NCBI GenBank assembly: GCA_900552455.1
Contig: URZX01000025.1
Location: 1-36,244 of the forward strand
Length of the DNA stretch: 36,244 bases
From: an uncultured Peptococcaceae bacterium
GTDB taxonomy: Bacteria; Bacillota; Peptococcia; Peptococcales; Peptococcaceae
Reading direction: 5' to 3'
Shown here: in pieces, positions 23,511-31,506 of the stretch
How positions within the stretch are numbered: the stretch's first letter is position 1
How the letters are laid out: each line of letters begins with the position of its first letter
The notes under the pieces: model-generated
What the model was told of the DNA's origin: nothing
The model's input: only the letters and a program-made list of their open reading frames with translations
Database searches by the model: none
Program-made: the position numbers and the translations under genes

Positions 23511-24414
23511 GGTCTTCTCCCTGTGTGACCTGCACGGCGACGCGATAGAGCTCGGCGACTTTGTCGCTTTCGACGGTGCGGCGCACGGCGGTTTCATCGA
23601 TGGCATGGCCTGGCATGATGATGACTTCGCCCTGGTTGTCGTAGATTGGGCTGGTCACGGTGAAGCCTTTGAGGTCACGCAGGACGCTGGCGATCTCCGA
23701 TTCCATGTTGGCGGTTTTGGCGCTCTTGGACTGCTCGGAGAGGTTGTCGAGAACGTCGCGGATCTCGACGGCGACGCGCTCGGTGAAGCGGCCGGCGTCA
23801 CGCTTAAGCTCGTCGGTGTCGATCTGGCGCATGCGTTCGCCGACTTTCTGGCCGGCTTCGGAAAGGGTGGCGCCGAGGCGGCGCAGAAGCGAGCGCATCA
23901 TTTCTTCGGCGTCTTCGGCTTCGGCGCTCTGAGCGGCCTGGCGGGTGTAGGCGCTCTTGTGGATGCCGGCTTCAGGCACGGCGAGGATGACGGCGCCGCT
24001 GCCGAGCTTGCCGACGTCGCTGATGGCGATGCCGTACCATTCTTCAGCCCCGGCGATGATGAGATCGCGCAGGGTGCCGTCGGGCTGGGTCCAGGCGCAG
24101 TCGCGGATCTTGCCGAGAAGCTTGCCTGTGGAATCGAGGCAGGAAAGGCCGAGCAGGCTTTTCACGTCGCCTGGCAGATAGCTCTGGCTGGAGGAAATGA
24201 CGACGACCTGCTGGTCGATGTCGGTGACCTGCGAGAAGCTGCAGAAGGCGAGTCGGGAGCCTTCCTCGTCCTCTACGCGATAGGCGAAAGCACTGACGCG
24301 CAGCGGATCCTCGCAGACCAACAGGCCGGTGATTCTGCCGACGAGGTCGCCGGTTTCAAGGTTCAAAACGTCTTTATCTAAAAAGTCGGATGCGTAGAGC
24401 ATCTCTCTCATCAT
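23503..24414 (-). CDS. PRC-barrel domain protein in the Tat operon
   Basis: A 303-residue soluble protein with two PRC-barrel-like domains: about 5-75 (ASDFLDKDVLNLETGDLVGR) and about 82-150 (LPGDVKSLLGLSCLDSTGKL, LIIAGAEEWYGIAISDVGKL). A charged helical region (about 160-250) and a short beta C-terminus (about 255-303, TSPIYDNQGEVIIMPGHAID) follow. PRC barrels mediate RNA or protein contacts, for example in RimM and photosynthetic reaction centres. There is no signal or membrane segment. Start ATG after AGAGGTGACCAAGT, 6 bases past tatC, so probably coupled. Its position after tatABC suggests a link to the membrane or export machinery, but no function is known to me. Confidence 0.8.
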   Translation of the reverse strand: MMREMLYASDFLDKDVLNLETGDLVGRITGLLVCEDPLRVSAFAYRVEDEEGSRLAFCSFSQVTDIDQQVVVISSSQSYLPGDVKSLLGLSCLDSTGKLLGKIRDCAWTQPDGTLRDLIIAGAEEWYGIAISDVGKLGSGAVILAVPEAGIHKSAYTRQAAQSAEAEDAEEMMRSLLRRLGATLSEAGQKVGERMRQIDTDELKRDAGRFTERVAVEIRDVLDNLSEQSKSAKTANMESEIASVLRDLKGFTVTSPIYDNQGEVIIMPGHAIDETAVRRTVESDKVAELYRVAVQVTQGEDHE

Positions 24415-24420
24415 ACTTGG

Positions 24421-25173
24421 TCACCTCTCTGTAGATTCTTGCTGTGACAACTTTTTCATTCTTCTGCGGTACACACGCCGCGACAGGACGATGCTGATCT
24501 CAAAGAGCACGTACATGGGCAGCGCGAGAAGGAGCTGGCTGACGACGTCTGGCGGGCTGAACACACCGGCGGCAACGACGATCAAGAGGATCACCCAACG
24601 CCGGTATTTGACGAGGGCCGCTGGCGTGACGATGCCGAAGCTGGTGAGGAAATAGATGGCCAGCGGGATCTCGAAGACGATCCCGAAGGGAATGAGGAAT
24701 TTCCACACGAAGCTCAGATAATTGGCGACGGTGATGAAGGGATCAAACTCGCCGCTGAAATCGAAGAGCAGCACCTTGAGAGAAAATTTCAGCACCACAA
24801 AATAAGCGAAGGCGATGCCGGCCAGGAAAAGCACAAAGAGCCAGAAGAGCACGGTCAGAAAGGCGCGCTTCTCGTTTTTGTAGAGGCCGGGCAGGATGAA
24901 TTTCAGCACCTGCCAGAGCACGACGGGGCTGGCGCAGATGACACCGGCGAGGATGGCGATCTTCATGTAGGCCATGAAGGCTTCGGCGACGCTGGTGAAT
25001 TTGAGCTCGATGCCGTATTCCTTGACAGGCGCGATCACGAGATCCATGATCGGCTCACGCAGAAAAGCGTAGCAGAGCACGGATGCTGCCAGCACGGCGA
25101 TGATGGAAACGAGGAACACACGCCGCAGGGCCTTGAGATGCTCGGAAAGCGGCAGTTCTTTTTGGTCCGACAT
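24421..25173 (-). CDS. tatC: Twin-arginine translocase subunit TatC
   Basis: Multispanning core of the Tat system, which exports folded proteins carrying twin-Arg signals. A 250-residue protein with six membrane segments and family motifs: ELPLSEHLKALRRVFLV at the N-terminus (signal recognition site with the L-x-E-L-R-like pattern), LKFILPGLYKNEKRAF and FGIVFEIPLAIYFLTSFGIV. The N-terminal extension upstream of ATG 25171-25173 is not coding; GGAGGGCACC precedes this ATG. The protein works with the tatA and tatB genes next to it. Confidence 0.97.
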   Translation of the reverse strand: MSDQKELPLSEHLKALRRVFLVSIIAVLAASVLCYAFLREPIMDLVIAPVKEYGIELKFTSVAEAFMAYMKIAILAGVICASPVVLWQVLKFILPGLYKNEKRAFLTVLFWLFVLFLAGIAFAYFVVLKFSLKVLLFDFSGEFDPFITVANYLSFVWKFLIPFGIVFEIPLAIYFLTSFGIVTPAALVKYRRWVILLIVVAAGVFSPPDVVSQLLLALPMYVLFEISIVLSRRVYRRRMKKLSQQESTER

Positions 25174-25186
25174 GGTGCCCTCCTTC

Positions 25187-25483
25187 CTACGCTTTTGGAT
25201 TGGTTGTATGATCTTTGAGATCAAGGTCTTTTCTGAGATCTGCGAGCTCGCTCTTGAACTGGGCTTCTGTGTCCTTGGCTTTCTGCGACACTTCTGTGAA
25301 GCCGGTCTCTTTCTTGATGGCGTCGACCTCATCCTTGAGGTTCAAATTAGAATCGGACAGCGCTTTTTTGAAGCTGTTGACGGTTTTGCCGAGGGTGCGC
25401 CCGGCTTCCGGGAGCTTGTCCGGTCCCAGCACGAGAAAGGCGACGAGCACGATGACGATGATCTCACCGAAACTGAGTCCCAT
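25187..25483 (-). CDS. tatB: Sec-independent translocase TatB-type subunit
   Basis: A 98-residue single-pass protein. The N-terminal helix FGEIIVIVLVAFLVLGPDKL is followed by the amphipathic helix PEAGRTLGKTVNSFKKAL, then a long charged coiled-coil-like tail. The GPDKLPE hinge and the long tail place it with TatB rather than TatA. Ribosome binding site AAGGAGATCGT. It is second in a tatA-tatB-tatC set; the pair with distinct A and B suggests a full ABC-type Tat system, as in Gram-negative bacteria and Negativicutes. TatA/TatB assignment by sequence alone is not absolute. Confidence 0.88.
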   Translation of the reverse strand: MGLSFGEIIVIVLVAFLVLGPDKLPEAGRTLGKTVNSFKKALSDSNLNLKDEVDAIKKETGFTEVSQKAKDTEAQFKSELADLRKDLDLKDHTTNPKA

Positions 25484-25497
25484 ACGATCTCCTTCTC

Positions 25498-25695
25498 TTA
25501 CTTCTTGTCGTCGGCAGCGTCTGCATCAGCTGCGGTTTTTTCTGCCGGCTGTTCGTCGTCCTTGTGCAGCTCTTCTTTGAATTCGCGCACGGATTTCCCG
25601 GCGGATTTGCCCAGGCCGGCGAGGCGGCTGGAGCCAAAGAGCACGACGACGACAACGAGGATAATGAGCATTTCGCCCATACTAAGTCCAAACAT
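25498..25695 (-). CDS. tatA: Sec-independent translocase TatA
   Basis: A 65-residue single-pass protein: membrane helix MGEMLIILVVVVVLFGSSRL, hinge FGSSRL, amphipathic helix AGLGKSAGKSVREFKEELHK and a short acidic tail. Length and FG hinge fit TatA, which forms the size-adaptable export pore. Good ribosome binding site (GAGGTG, 6 bases away). Twenty-eight bases separate it from the valS stop, with no terminator or promoter visible. Confidence 0.92.
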   Translation of the reverse strand: MFGLSMGEMLIILVVVVVLFGSSRLAGLGKSAGKSVREFKEELHKDDEQPAEKTAADADAADDKK

Positions 25696-25723
25696 CAGAA
25701 CACCTCACTTTGAAAGATTTCTA

Positions 25724-28384
25724 TTAAAGGCTGGCGAGGAAATCGCGGCGTTTCTGCACGGTTTCCAGGTCGAGCTTGTAGTTTTCTACTTTTTCTTTTT
25801 CCGCTTCGACAACGGCGGCTGGCGCTTTTTTCACGAAGCCTTCGTTGGCGAGCTTCTTCTCTGCGCGGGTGACTTCGCCTTCGAAGCGGGCGATCTCTTT
25901 GTCGAGACGCGCGAGCTCATCAGCGATGTCGAGGACGCCAGCCAGCGGCAGGATGACTTCGGCGCCGTGGCAAACGGTGCTGACGCTCTGCTTTTCAGCT
26001 GTTGCAACATCGTCGAGCAGGGCGACGCTTTCGGCGTAGGCGAGGGTCTTGAGCTGAACCTCGTAGGCCTTGATCACGGCTTCCTGGGCGGCATTGTGGC
26101 AGTGGATCTGCAGCGCGGACTTTTTGCCGGTAGGGATGCCCATGTCGTGACGCATGGAGCGGATGGCCTTGACGAGGTCCATGAAGAAGACCATCTTGTC
26201 GTAGGCTTCCTGATAATGGATGCCGGCGGTGTTTTCCGGCCACTTTGCGACGATGATGGACTGGCCGTCGTGTGGCAGATGCTGCCAGATCTCTTCGGTG
26301 ATGAATGGCATGATCGAATGCAAGAGCACGCAGGTCTCACGCAGCACCCAGGCGGCGACGGCCTGTGCCTGTGCCTTGCTTTCTTCGGAGATCTTGCCGT
26401 AGAGACGAGGCTTGATGAGCTCGATGTACCAGTCGCAGAATTCATTCCAGATGAAATCGCGGATGGTCTTGGCGGCTTCGCCGTAGTCGTAGTGATCGAG
26501 CTCTGCGCCCATTTTCGCTGCGATCTCGTAGAAGCGGGTGATGATCCACTGGTCGATGTCGTCGGCGGTGGCTGGTGGCTCTGCGGAAAGGGTGCCGTTG
26601 AAGCCGTCGAGGTTCATGAGCACGAAGCGCGCGGCGTTCCAGAGCTTGTTGGTGAAGTTGCGGCTGGCTTCGATCTTCTCGGCGCGGTAGCGCACGTCGT
26701 TGCCAGGGGTGACGCCGGTGATGAGGGTCATGCGCAGGGCATCGGCGCCGTATTTTTCGATCTCTTCGAGAGGATCGATGCCGTTGCCCTTGGATTTGCT
26801 CATTTTCTGGCCGTGCTGGTCGAGGACGAGGCCGTGGATGAGAACGTCCTTAAACGGACGCTGGTCGGTCATCTTGAAAGCGTCGAAGATCATGCGGGCG
26901 ACCCAGAAGAAGATGATGTCGCGCCCGGTGACGAGGACGTCTGTTGGATAGAAGCGCTTGAGGTCTTCGGCATCGAGGTCTGGCCAGCCCATGACTTCGA
27001 ATGGCCAGAGGCCGGAGCTAAACCAGGTGTCGAGGACGTCTGGATCCTGCTCAAGATGGGCGCTGCCGCATTTTGGACAAACGGTCGGATCCTCGCGGGT
27101 GCAGATGACTTCGCCGCAGTCCTGGCAATACCAGACTGGAATGCGGTGGCCCCACCAGAGCTGACGGGAAATGCACCAGTCCTTGATGTTTTCGAGCCAG
27201 CCGGTGTAGATCTTTTCAAAGCGTTCCGGCACGAAGCGAATGTCGCCGGTTTTCACAGCTGCGAGGGCTGGCTCGGCGAGGGGCGCCATCTTGACGAACC
27301 ACTGCTTGCTGACGCGCGGCTCGATGGCGGTGTGGCAGCGGTAGCAATGGCCGACGGCGTTGGTGTAGTCTTCCTCGTGGTCGAAGTATTCGGTGCCGCG
27401 GAGATCCTCGATGACCTGCTTGCGGCATTCAAAACGGTCGAGGCCGTTGTACTTGCCGGCGTTTTCGTTCATCTTGCCGTACTGGTCGATGACGACGACG
27501 TGTGGCAGATCGTGGCGGCTTCCCATTTCGAAGTCGTTGACATCGTGGCTTGGCGTGATCTTGACGCAACCGGTACCAAATTCGCGCTCAACGTATTCGT
27601 CGGCGATGACGGGGATTGGCTTGTTCACGATCGGCAGGATGACGTTCTTGCCGATGAAATCTTTGAAGCGCTCGTCCTCCGGATGCACAGCGACGGCGGT
27701 GTCGCCGAACATGGTCTCTGGACGGGTGGTGGCGATGGTGAGCTTGCCGGAGCCATCTTCGAGTGGATAGTTCAGATAGTAGAGCTTGCCCTGGTTTTCT
27801 TCGTGCTCAACCTCGATGTCAGAGATCGTGGTCTGGCAATGTGGGCACCAGTTGACGATGTAATTGCCCTGGTAGATCAGGCCCTCTTCATAGAGAGAGA
27901 CGAATGCTTCGCGCACAGCGCGGCTGCAGCCTTCGTCCATGGTGAAACGTTCGCGGTCCCAGTCGCAGGAAGCGCCGAGCTTTCGGATCTGCTTGGTGAT
28001 GGTGTCGCCGTACTGCTTTTTCCAGTCCCAGCAGTGACCGATGAAAGCCTCGCGGCCGATCTCCTCGCGCTCTATGCCCTGCTCGCGCAGCATGTTTTCC
28101 ACCTTCGCCTGGGTGGCGATGCCGGCGTGGTCTGTGCCTGGCACCCAGAGGGTGTTGAAGCCCTTGAGGCGCTTGTAGCGCACAAGGATGTCCTGCATGG
28201 TTTCGTCCATGGCGTGGCCCATGTGCAGCTTACCGGTGACGTTTGGCGGCGGAATGACGATGGAGAACGATGGCTTCGTGTCGTCGTCCGTCGGCGCAAA
28301 CAAATGGTTGTTTTCCCAGAATTCATACCAGCGGTTTTCAACCTTGGATGAATCGTAATTTTTTTCAAGATTTTCAATAGACAT
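25724..28384 (-). CDS. valS: Valyl-tRNA synthetase
   Basis: Class I aminoacyl-tRNA synthetase charging tRNA-Val, 886 residues. Key features: ATP site PPNVTGKLHMGHAM near 47-60 (HIGH-type HMGH), editing CP1 domain, a zinc-like Cys cluster (CQDCGEVICTREDPTVCPKC) near 420-440, the KMSKS loop (GQKMSKSKGNGIDPLEEI) near 525, the anticodon-binding domain, and a C-terminal coiled coil (about 815-886) found in bacterial ValRS. The ATG at 28382-28384 follows GGAGGAG by 11 bases. It is preceded by a T-box and followed, without a terminator, by tatABC. Confidence 0.98.
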   Translation of the reverse strand: MSIENLEKNYDSSKVENRWYEFWENNHLFAPTDDDTKPSFSIVIPPPNVTGKLHMGHAMDETMQDILVRYKRLKGFNTLWVPGTDHAGIATQAKVENMLREQGIEREEIGREAFIGHCWDWKKQYGDTITKQIRKLGASCDWDRERFTMDEGCSRAVREAFVSLYEEGLIYQGNYIVNWCPHCQTTISDIEVEHEENQGKLYYLNYPLEDGSGKLTIATTRPETMFGDTAVAVHPEDERFKDFIGKNVILPIVNKPIPVIADEYVEREFGTGCVKITPSHDVNDFEMGSRHDLPHVVVIDQYGKMNENAGKYNGLDRFECRKQVIEDLRGTEYFDHEEDYTNAVGHCYRCHTAIEPRVSKQWFVKMAPLAEPALAAVKTGDIRFVPERFEKIYTGWLENIKDWCISRQLWWGHRIPVWYCQDCGEVICTREDPTVCPKCGSAHLEQDPDVLDTWFSSGLWPFEVMGWPDLDAEDLKRFYPTDVLVTGRDIIFFWVARMIFDAFKMTDQRPFKDVLIHGLVLDQHGQKMSKSKGNGIDPLEEIEKYGADALRMTLITGVTPGNDVRYRAEKIEASRNFTNKLWNAARFVLMNLDGFNGTLSAEPPATADDIDQWIITRFYEIAAKMGAELDHYDYGEAAKTIRDFIWNEFCDWYIELIKPRLYGKISEESKAQAQAVAAWVLRETCVLLHSIMPFITEEIWQHLPHDGQSIIVAKWPENTAGIHYQEAYDKMVFFMDLVKAIRSMRHDMGIPTGKKSALQIHCHNAAQEAVIKAYEVQLKTLAYAESVALLDDVATAEKQSVSTVCHGAEVILPLAGVLDIADELARLDKEIARFEGEVTRAEKKLANEGFVKKAPAAVVEAEKEKVENYKLDLETVQKRRDFLASL

Positions 28385-28401
28385 GTGTGATTTTTCTCCT
28401 C

Positions 28402-28619
28402 CAAAATAAAAAAACGCCGCCCCCGCAAAAGGGCGACATGGATCGCGGTACCACCTTTTTTCAGCCCGAAGGCCCTCACGATTTTCTAACGGTCATCAAC
28501 CGGGGTCACCCCGCCTCAAAAGCAACCTTCAGACGCTTTCTGCCTGCCGCACTTCCAGCCACGGTGCCGCTCTCTGGAAAGCTCCGGCGTCTTACTCCTC
28601 TTTCTCATCGGCTCTATTT
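28402..28619 (-). promoter_or_regulatory. T-box riboswitch leader of valS
   Basis: tRNA-sensing leader. The T-box AAGGTGGTACCGCGA is at 28443-28457 on the minus strand, followed by a terminator stem (GTCGCCC / GGGCGGC, 28416-28437) and T-run 28408-28414. Upstream, Stem I shows a GATGAGAAAGAGGAGTA-like base and an AGAGAGCGGC distal loop. A GTC triplet (28532-28534), a valine codon, sits at the expected specifier position followed by TGAAGG. The TGGT of the T-box would pair with an ACCA tRNA end, as tRNA-Val should have. Uncharged tRNA-Val would stabilise the antiterminator. The exact specifier is inferred. Confidence 0.93.
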
Positions 28620-28623
28620 TTAC

Positions 28624-28653
28624 ATGATACCAAAGCGCGCCGCGCCCCGTCAA
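28624..28653 (-). promoter_or_regulatory. Promoter of the valS T-box transcript
   Basis: On the minus strand TTGACG (28648-28653) and TATCAT (28624-28629) with an 18-bp spacer, ending just before the T-box leader. Confidence 0.7.
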
Positions 28654-28677
28654 TATCCAGCGTGCGCAAATTTGTAC

Positions 28678-28716
28678 AAAAAAAGCTACAGATCCGCGCG
28701 GAGCAGATCTGCAGCC
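28678..28716 (-). terminator. Terminator of the secD-secF transcript
   Basis: GCTACAGATC (28685-28694) and GATCTGCAGC (28706-28715) pair with one mismatch, then TTTTTTT on the minus strand. It lies just past the secF stop. Confidence 0.85.
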
Positions 28717-28722
28717 TGTTTT

Positions 28723-29586
28723 TTAGAAGCGTTTTTTCTTGGACTTCATCGACATGTCGTACCACAATGGGGAGGCGACGAAGATCGAGGAATAGGTCCC
28801 GCTGACGATACCGATGATGAGCGCGAGCACGAAGAGCTTGGTGGTCTCACCACCGAAGAAGAAGACGCAGACGATCGGAATGAGGGTGGTCAGTGATGTG
28901 AAAAGCGACCGGCGCAATGTCGACTGGATGCCGTAGTTGACGGTCTGGGCGAGATCGTCGCGCTTGACGGCGCCGAGACGCTCGCGGATGCGGTCGAAAA
29001 CGACGATGGTGTCGTTGATGGAGTAGCCGAAGATGGTGAGGATGGCGGCTACGAAGTTGGAGTTGACCTCGAGCTGGAAGATGGAGAAGATCCCGACGGT
29101 GATGAGAATGTCGTGGAAGAGCGCGAGATTACCGGCAAGGGCAAAGCGCCACTGGAAGCGCACGGTGATGTAGACGATCATCAGCACGACGGCAACAACG
29201 AGGGCGAGCACACCACTGAGCAGGATCTCCTGCCCGATGGATGGGCCAACGGCGTTGGCGGAAAGCACTTCAAAGCTGCCAGCAGCGTCGGTGAGCTGGC
29301 TGGTAAAATCGTCCTGGGCGCTCTGGTCCATGAAATCGGTGCGGATCTGGAAGGCGCCGTTCTGGAGCTCTTGGATCTGCGCGCCGTCGTAGCCCATGTC
29401 ACCGAGCTCGCTGCGGAGATCGGCGATGTCCTTCTCGTCTTCGAACTGGATCTGGTAAACGGTGCCGCCGGTGAAGTCGACGCCGAAGTTCAGCCCTTGC
29501 ACGAAGAGGGAAACGATGCCGGCGATGATGAGGATGCAGGAGAGCGCGTAAGCGAATTTTCTCTTACCTATGAAATCAAAGTTCAT
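28723..29586 (-). CDS. secF: Protein translocase subunit SecF
   Basis: A 287-residue membrane subunit of the SecDF complex, which uses the proton gradient to pull secreted proteins out of SecYEG. First membrane segment FAYALSCILIIAGIVSLFV, then GLNFGVDFTGGTVYQIQF (the D5/G-box), a periplasmic domain, and five more membrane segments with FGYSINDTIVVFDRIRERLG, which holds the conserved Asp/Arg region. Its start overlaps the end of secD by 4 bases, and AAGGAGGG precedes it. Intact. Confidence 0.98.
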   Translation of the reverse strand: MNFDFIGKRKFAYALSCILIIAGIVSLFVQGLNFGVDFTGGTVYQIQFEDEKDIADLRSELGDMGYDGAQIQELQNGAFQIRTDFMDQSAQDDFTSQLTDAAGSFEVLSANAVGPSIGQEILLSGVLALVVAVVLMIVYITVRFQWRFALAGNLALFHDILITVGIFSIFQLEVNSNFVAAILTIFGYSINDTIVVFDRIRERLGAVKRDDLAQTVNYGIQSTLRRSLFTSLTTLIPIVCVFFFGGETTKLFVLALIIGIVSGTYSSIFVASPLWYDMSMKSKKKRF

Positions 29587-30842
29587 TGCTGGCCCTCCTT
29601 CCGTTTAATGCCGTAGAAGCGTGGCGTTTTGATGACGCCGCCCTGCACGAGATTGCGCAGGATGAAGCGTGTGAAGCTGATGGCGGTGAACAGGCTGAGG
29701 ATGATACCGATGGCCAGCGTGACGGCGAAGCCGCGGATGGAGCCTGTGCCGAGGAGCATCAGCACGAAGGTGGCGATGAGCGTGGTCACGTTCGAGTCGA
29801 GGATGGTGACGAAGGCTTTCTTGAAGCCGGAATCGGTGGCCACACGCACGGTCTTGCCGGCGCGCAGCTCCTCACGGATGCGCTCGTAGATGAGCACGTT
29901 GGCGTCGACGGCCATGCCGATGGACAAGAGGAACGCGGCAATGACCTGCAGGGTGATGGTGGAACGAATGAGGATCAGCGCTCCGGCCAAAAGGATGGCG
30001 TAGAGCACGAGCGAAATGATGGCGACGACGCCTGGTCCGCGATAGATGCAGAACAGGAACAGCGCCAACAGCACGCAGCCGATGATGGCTGCCTGCAGGC
30101 TCTGAGCGATGGCATCCGGCCCGAGCTGAGCGCCGACGGTGTTCTGCTCGACGATCTCAAGATCGACTGGCAGCGCGCCGCTGTTGAGCTGGATGGCCAG
30201 GTTGGAGGCTTCTTCGCGGGTGGCAAAGCCGCCGGAGATCGAAGCCTGGCCGTCGGTGATCGGCTCCTGGATGGTTGGTGCGCTGATCACCTGGTCGTCG
30301 AGGACGATGGCGATGGCGCGATTCTGATCGCCCTGGCTGTATTTGTCGCAGAGATCCTGCGTGGCTTCGGCGAAGGCTTTCGCCCCTTCGTCGTCAAAAG
30401 CGATGTTGACGGCGAACATCTTGTTGGCGTCGGTTGTCTGGTCGTTGGTGGCTGCCTGTGCATCCTTCAGATGCGAGCCATCAACGACGACCTCGCCATT
30501 ATCCACACGCACAAACTGCATCTTCGCAGTTGTGCCGATGGTGCGCACGGCTTCTTCCGGATCCTCAACACCCGGCAGCTCAACGGCGATGCGGTTTTCA
30601 CCTTCCAGACGAACGTCTGGCTCGGCGACACCGAGACCGTTGATGCGGTTGTTGATGATGGAGATGGCGCCCATCATGTCTTCGTTGGAGGTGCCTTCCG
30701 GCGCTTCCAGACGAATCAATACGCCCCCCTGCAGATCGAGCCCGAGATTGGCGTGGCTCCGATACACAGGCACAAGGGCGAACGCGGCGACTACGATCGC
30801 CAAAACGACCGCAACCACCACGGCAACTCTACCTCGTTGCAT
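29583..30842 (-). CDS. secD: Protein translocase subunit SecD
   Basis: A 419-residue partner of SecF. N-terminal membrane segment, then NLGLDLQGGVLIRLEAPEG (D1/G motif), a large extracytoplasmic P1 domain (about 40-230), and five more segments from about 240. The conserved region AVDANVLIYERIREELRAGK near 310 is the proton-translocation site. The length is short, as in Gram-positive-type SecD. ATG after TAGGAGGG. A terminator-like hairpin lies between yajC and this gene, with a possible TATAAT -10 element (30885-30890), so it may also be transcribed separately. Confidence 0.98.
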   Translation of the reverse strand: MQRGRVAVVVAVVLAIVVAAFALVPVYRSHANLGLDLQGGVLIRLEAPEGTSNEDMMGAISIINNRINGLGVAEPDVRLEGENRIAVELPGVEDPEEAVRTIGTTAKMQFVRVDNGEVVVDGSHLKDAQAATNDQTTDANKMFAVNIAFDDEGAKAFAEATQDLCDKYSQGDQNRAIAIVLDDQVISAPTIQEPITDGQASISGGFATREEASNLAIQLNSGALPVDLEIVEQNTVGAQLGPDAIAQSLQAAIIGCVLLALFLFCIYRGPGVVAIISLVLYAILLAGALILIRSTITLQVIAAFLLSIGMAVDANVLIYERIREELRAGKTVRVATDSGFKKAFVTILDSNVTTLIATFVLMLLGTGSIRGFAVTLAIGIILSLFTAISFTRFILRNLVQGGVIKTPRFYGIKRKEGQQ

Positions 30843-30915
30843 GAGTCAATCCCTCCTAATAATGATGTGATAAAACCATGACCTATTATAGGACAACAGG
30901 CCGTTAAATAAAAGC

Positions 30916-30943
30916 AAAAAATGAGCTGCATGACGCAGCTCAT
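30916..30943 (-). terminator. Terminator between yajC and secD
   Basis: ATGAGCTGC and GCAGCTCAT form a 9-bp stem with a 5-nt loop, followed by TTTTTT on the minus strand. It splits the usually joined yajC-secDF operon; a TATAAT element at 30885-30890 follows, but its -35 is poor. Confidence 0.75.
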
Positions 30944-31013
30944 GTGCAAAAGTCGCATCGTTATCCAGTATTTCTGAAACGCAGCGGTTTTACCTGTAAA
31001 AATCACAAGGCGC

Positions 31014-31418
31014 TCAGGCCTTTTTTTCATCCGCAGCTTCTTTTTCTGCTTCGGCTTCCTCTGCTGCTTCGATCTCTGCAACTTCTTCGATCTCTTCGGC
31101 GTCTTCAACTGGCAGATCTTCCTCGTCGTCGGCTTCTTCCTGAAGCACCATCGCGATGTACTGACGGTTGAGCTCGATGACAATGCCGTCGGCGATCTCG
31201 ATATAGAGATAGCTGTCGTTCATGTCGCGGACATAGCCGGTGATCCCACCAACGGTGAGCACGCGGTCGTTGACCTTCAAATTGTTGATCATCTGCTTAT
31301 GTCTGTCCTGAGATTTCTTCTGCGGACGGATCATGAGAAAATACAGGAGCGCAAAAAGCGCGACGATGTACAGGATCATAAATCCGCCGTTACCGGAACC
31401 AATAATCATTTGACTCAA
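31014..31418 (-). CDS. yajC: Preprotein translocase subunit YajC
   Basis: A 134-residue single-pass accessory subunit of SecDF. Membrane helix GFMILYIVALFALLYFLMIR, then the conserved RPQKKSQDRHKQMINNLKVN and DRVLTVGGITGYVRD segments. The C-terminal 45 residues are unusually acidic (a run of Glu/Ala after residue 90). The start is TTG at 31416-31418 with AGGAGGG at 7 bases; the ATG at 31409 has a spacing of 16. It precedes secD-secF as in most bacteria. Confidence 0.96.
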   Translation of the reverse strand: MSQMIIGSGNGGFMILYIVALFALLYFLMIRPQKKSQDRHKQMINNLKVNDRVLTVGGITGYVRDMNDSYLYIEIADGIVIELNRQYIAMVLQEEADDEEDLPVEDAEEIEEVAEIEAAEEAEAEKEAADEKKA

Positions 31419-31450
31419 ATTTCTTCCCTCCTCACAACCAGAATACTACC

Positions 31451-31478
31451 ATTATACTATTTTCATCCGTTATTTCAA
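31451..31478 (-). promoter_or_regulatory. Promoter of yajC
   Basis: On the minus strand TTGAAA (31473-31478) and consensus TATAAT (31451-31456) with a 16-bp spacer, directly after the stop of the arylsulfotransferase gene. No terminator is visible before it, so upstream read-through is possible. Confidence 0.75.
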
Positions 31479-31506
31479 CCGATGAGCAGTTTAGAATTAA
31501 TGAAAG

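Noticed and set aside
23509..24381. Plus-strand frame of 290 codons opposite the PRC gene
   Set aside because: No start signal or domain; the minus-strand protein has two PRC-like domains and neighbours in operon.
25100..28351. Plus-strand open frame of 1083 codons opposite valS and tat genes
   Set aside because: It mirrors valS codons in the antisense frame, has no ribosome binding site or recognisable domain, and results from strong GC bias in codon positions.
28385..28722. Small RNA gene between secF and valS
   Set aside because: The sequence is explained fully by the T-box leader, its promoter and the secF terminator.
29586..30881. Plus-strand frame of 431 codons opposite secD
   Set aside because: Shadow of secD, rich in Asp/Gly/His from the reverse of hydrophobic codons.
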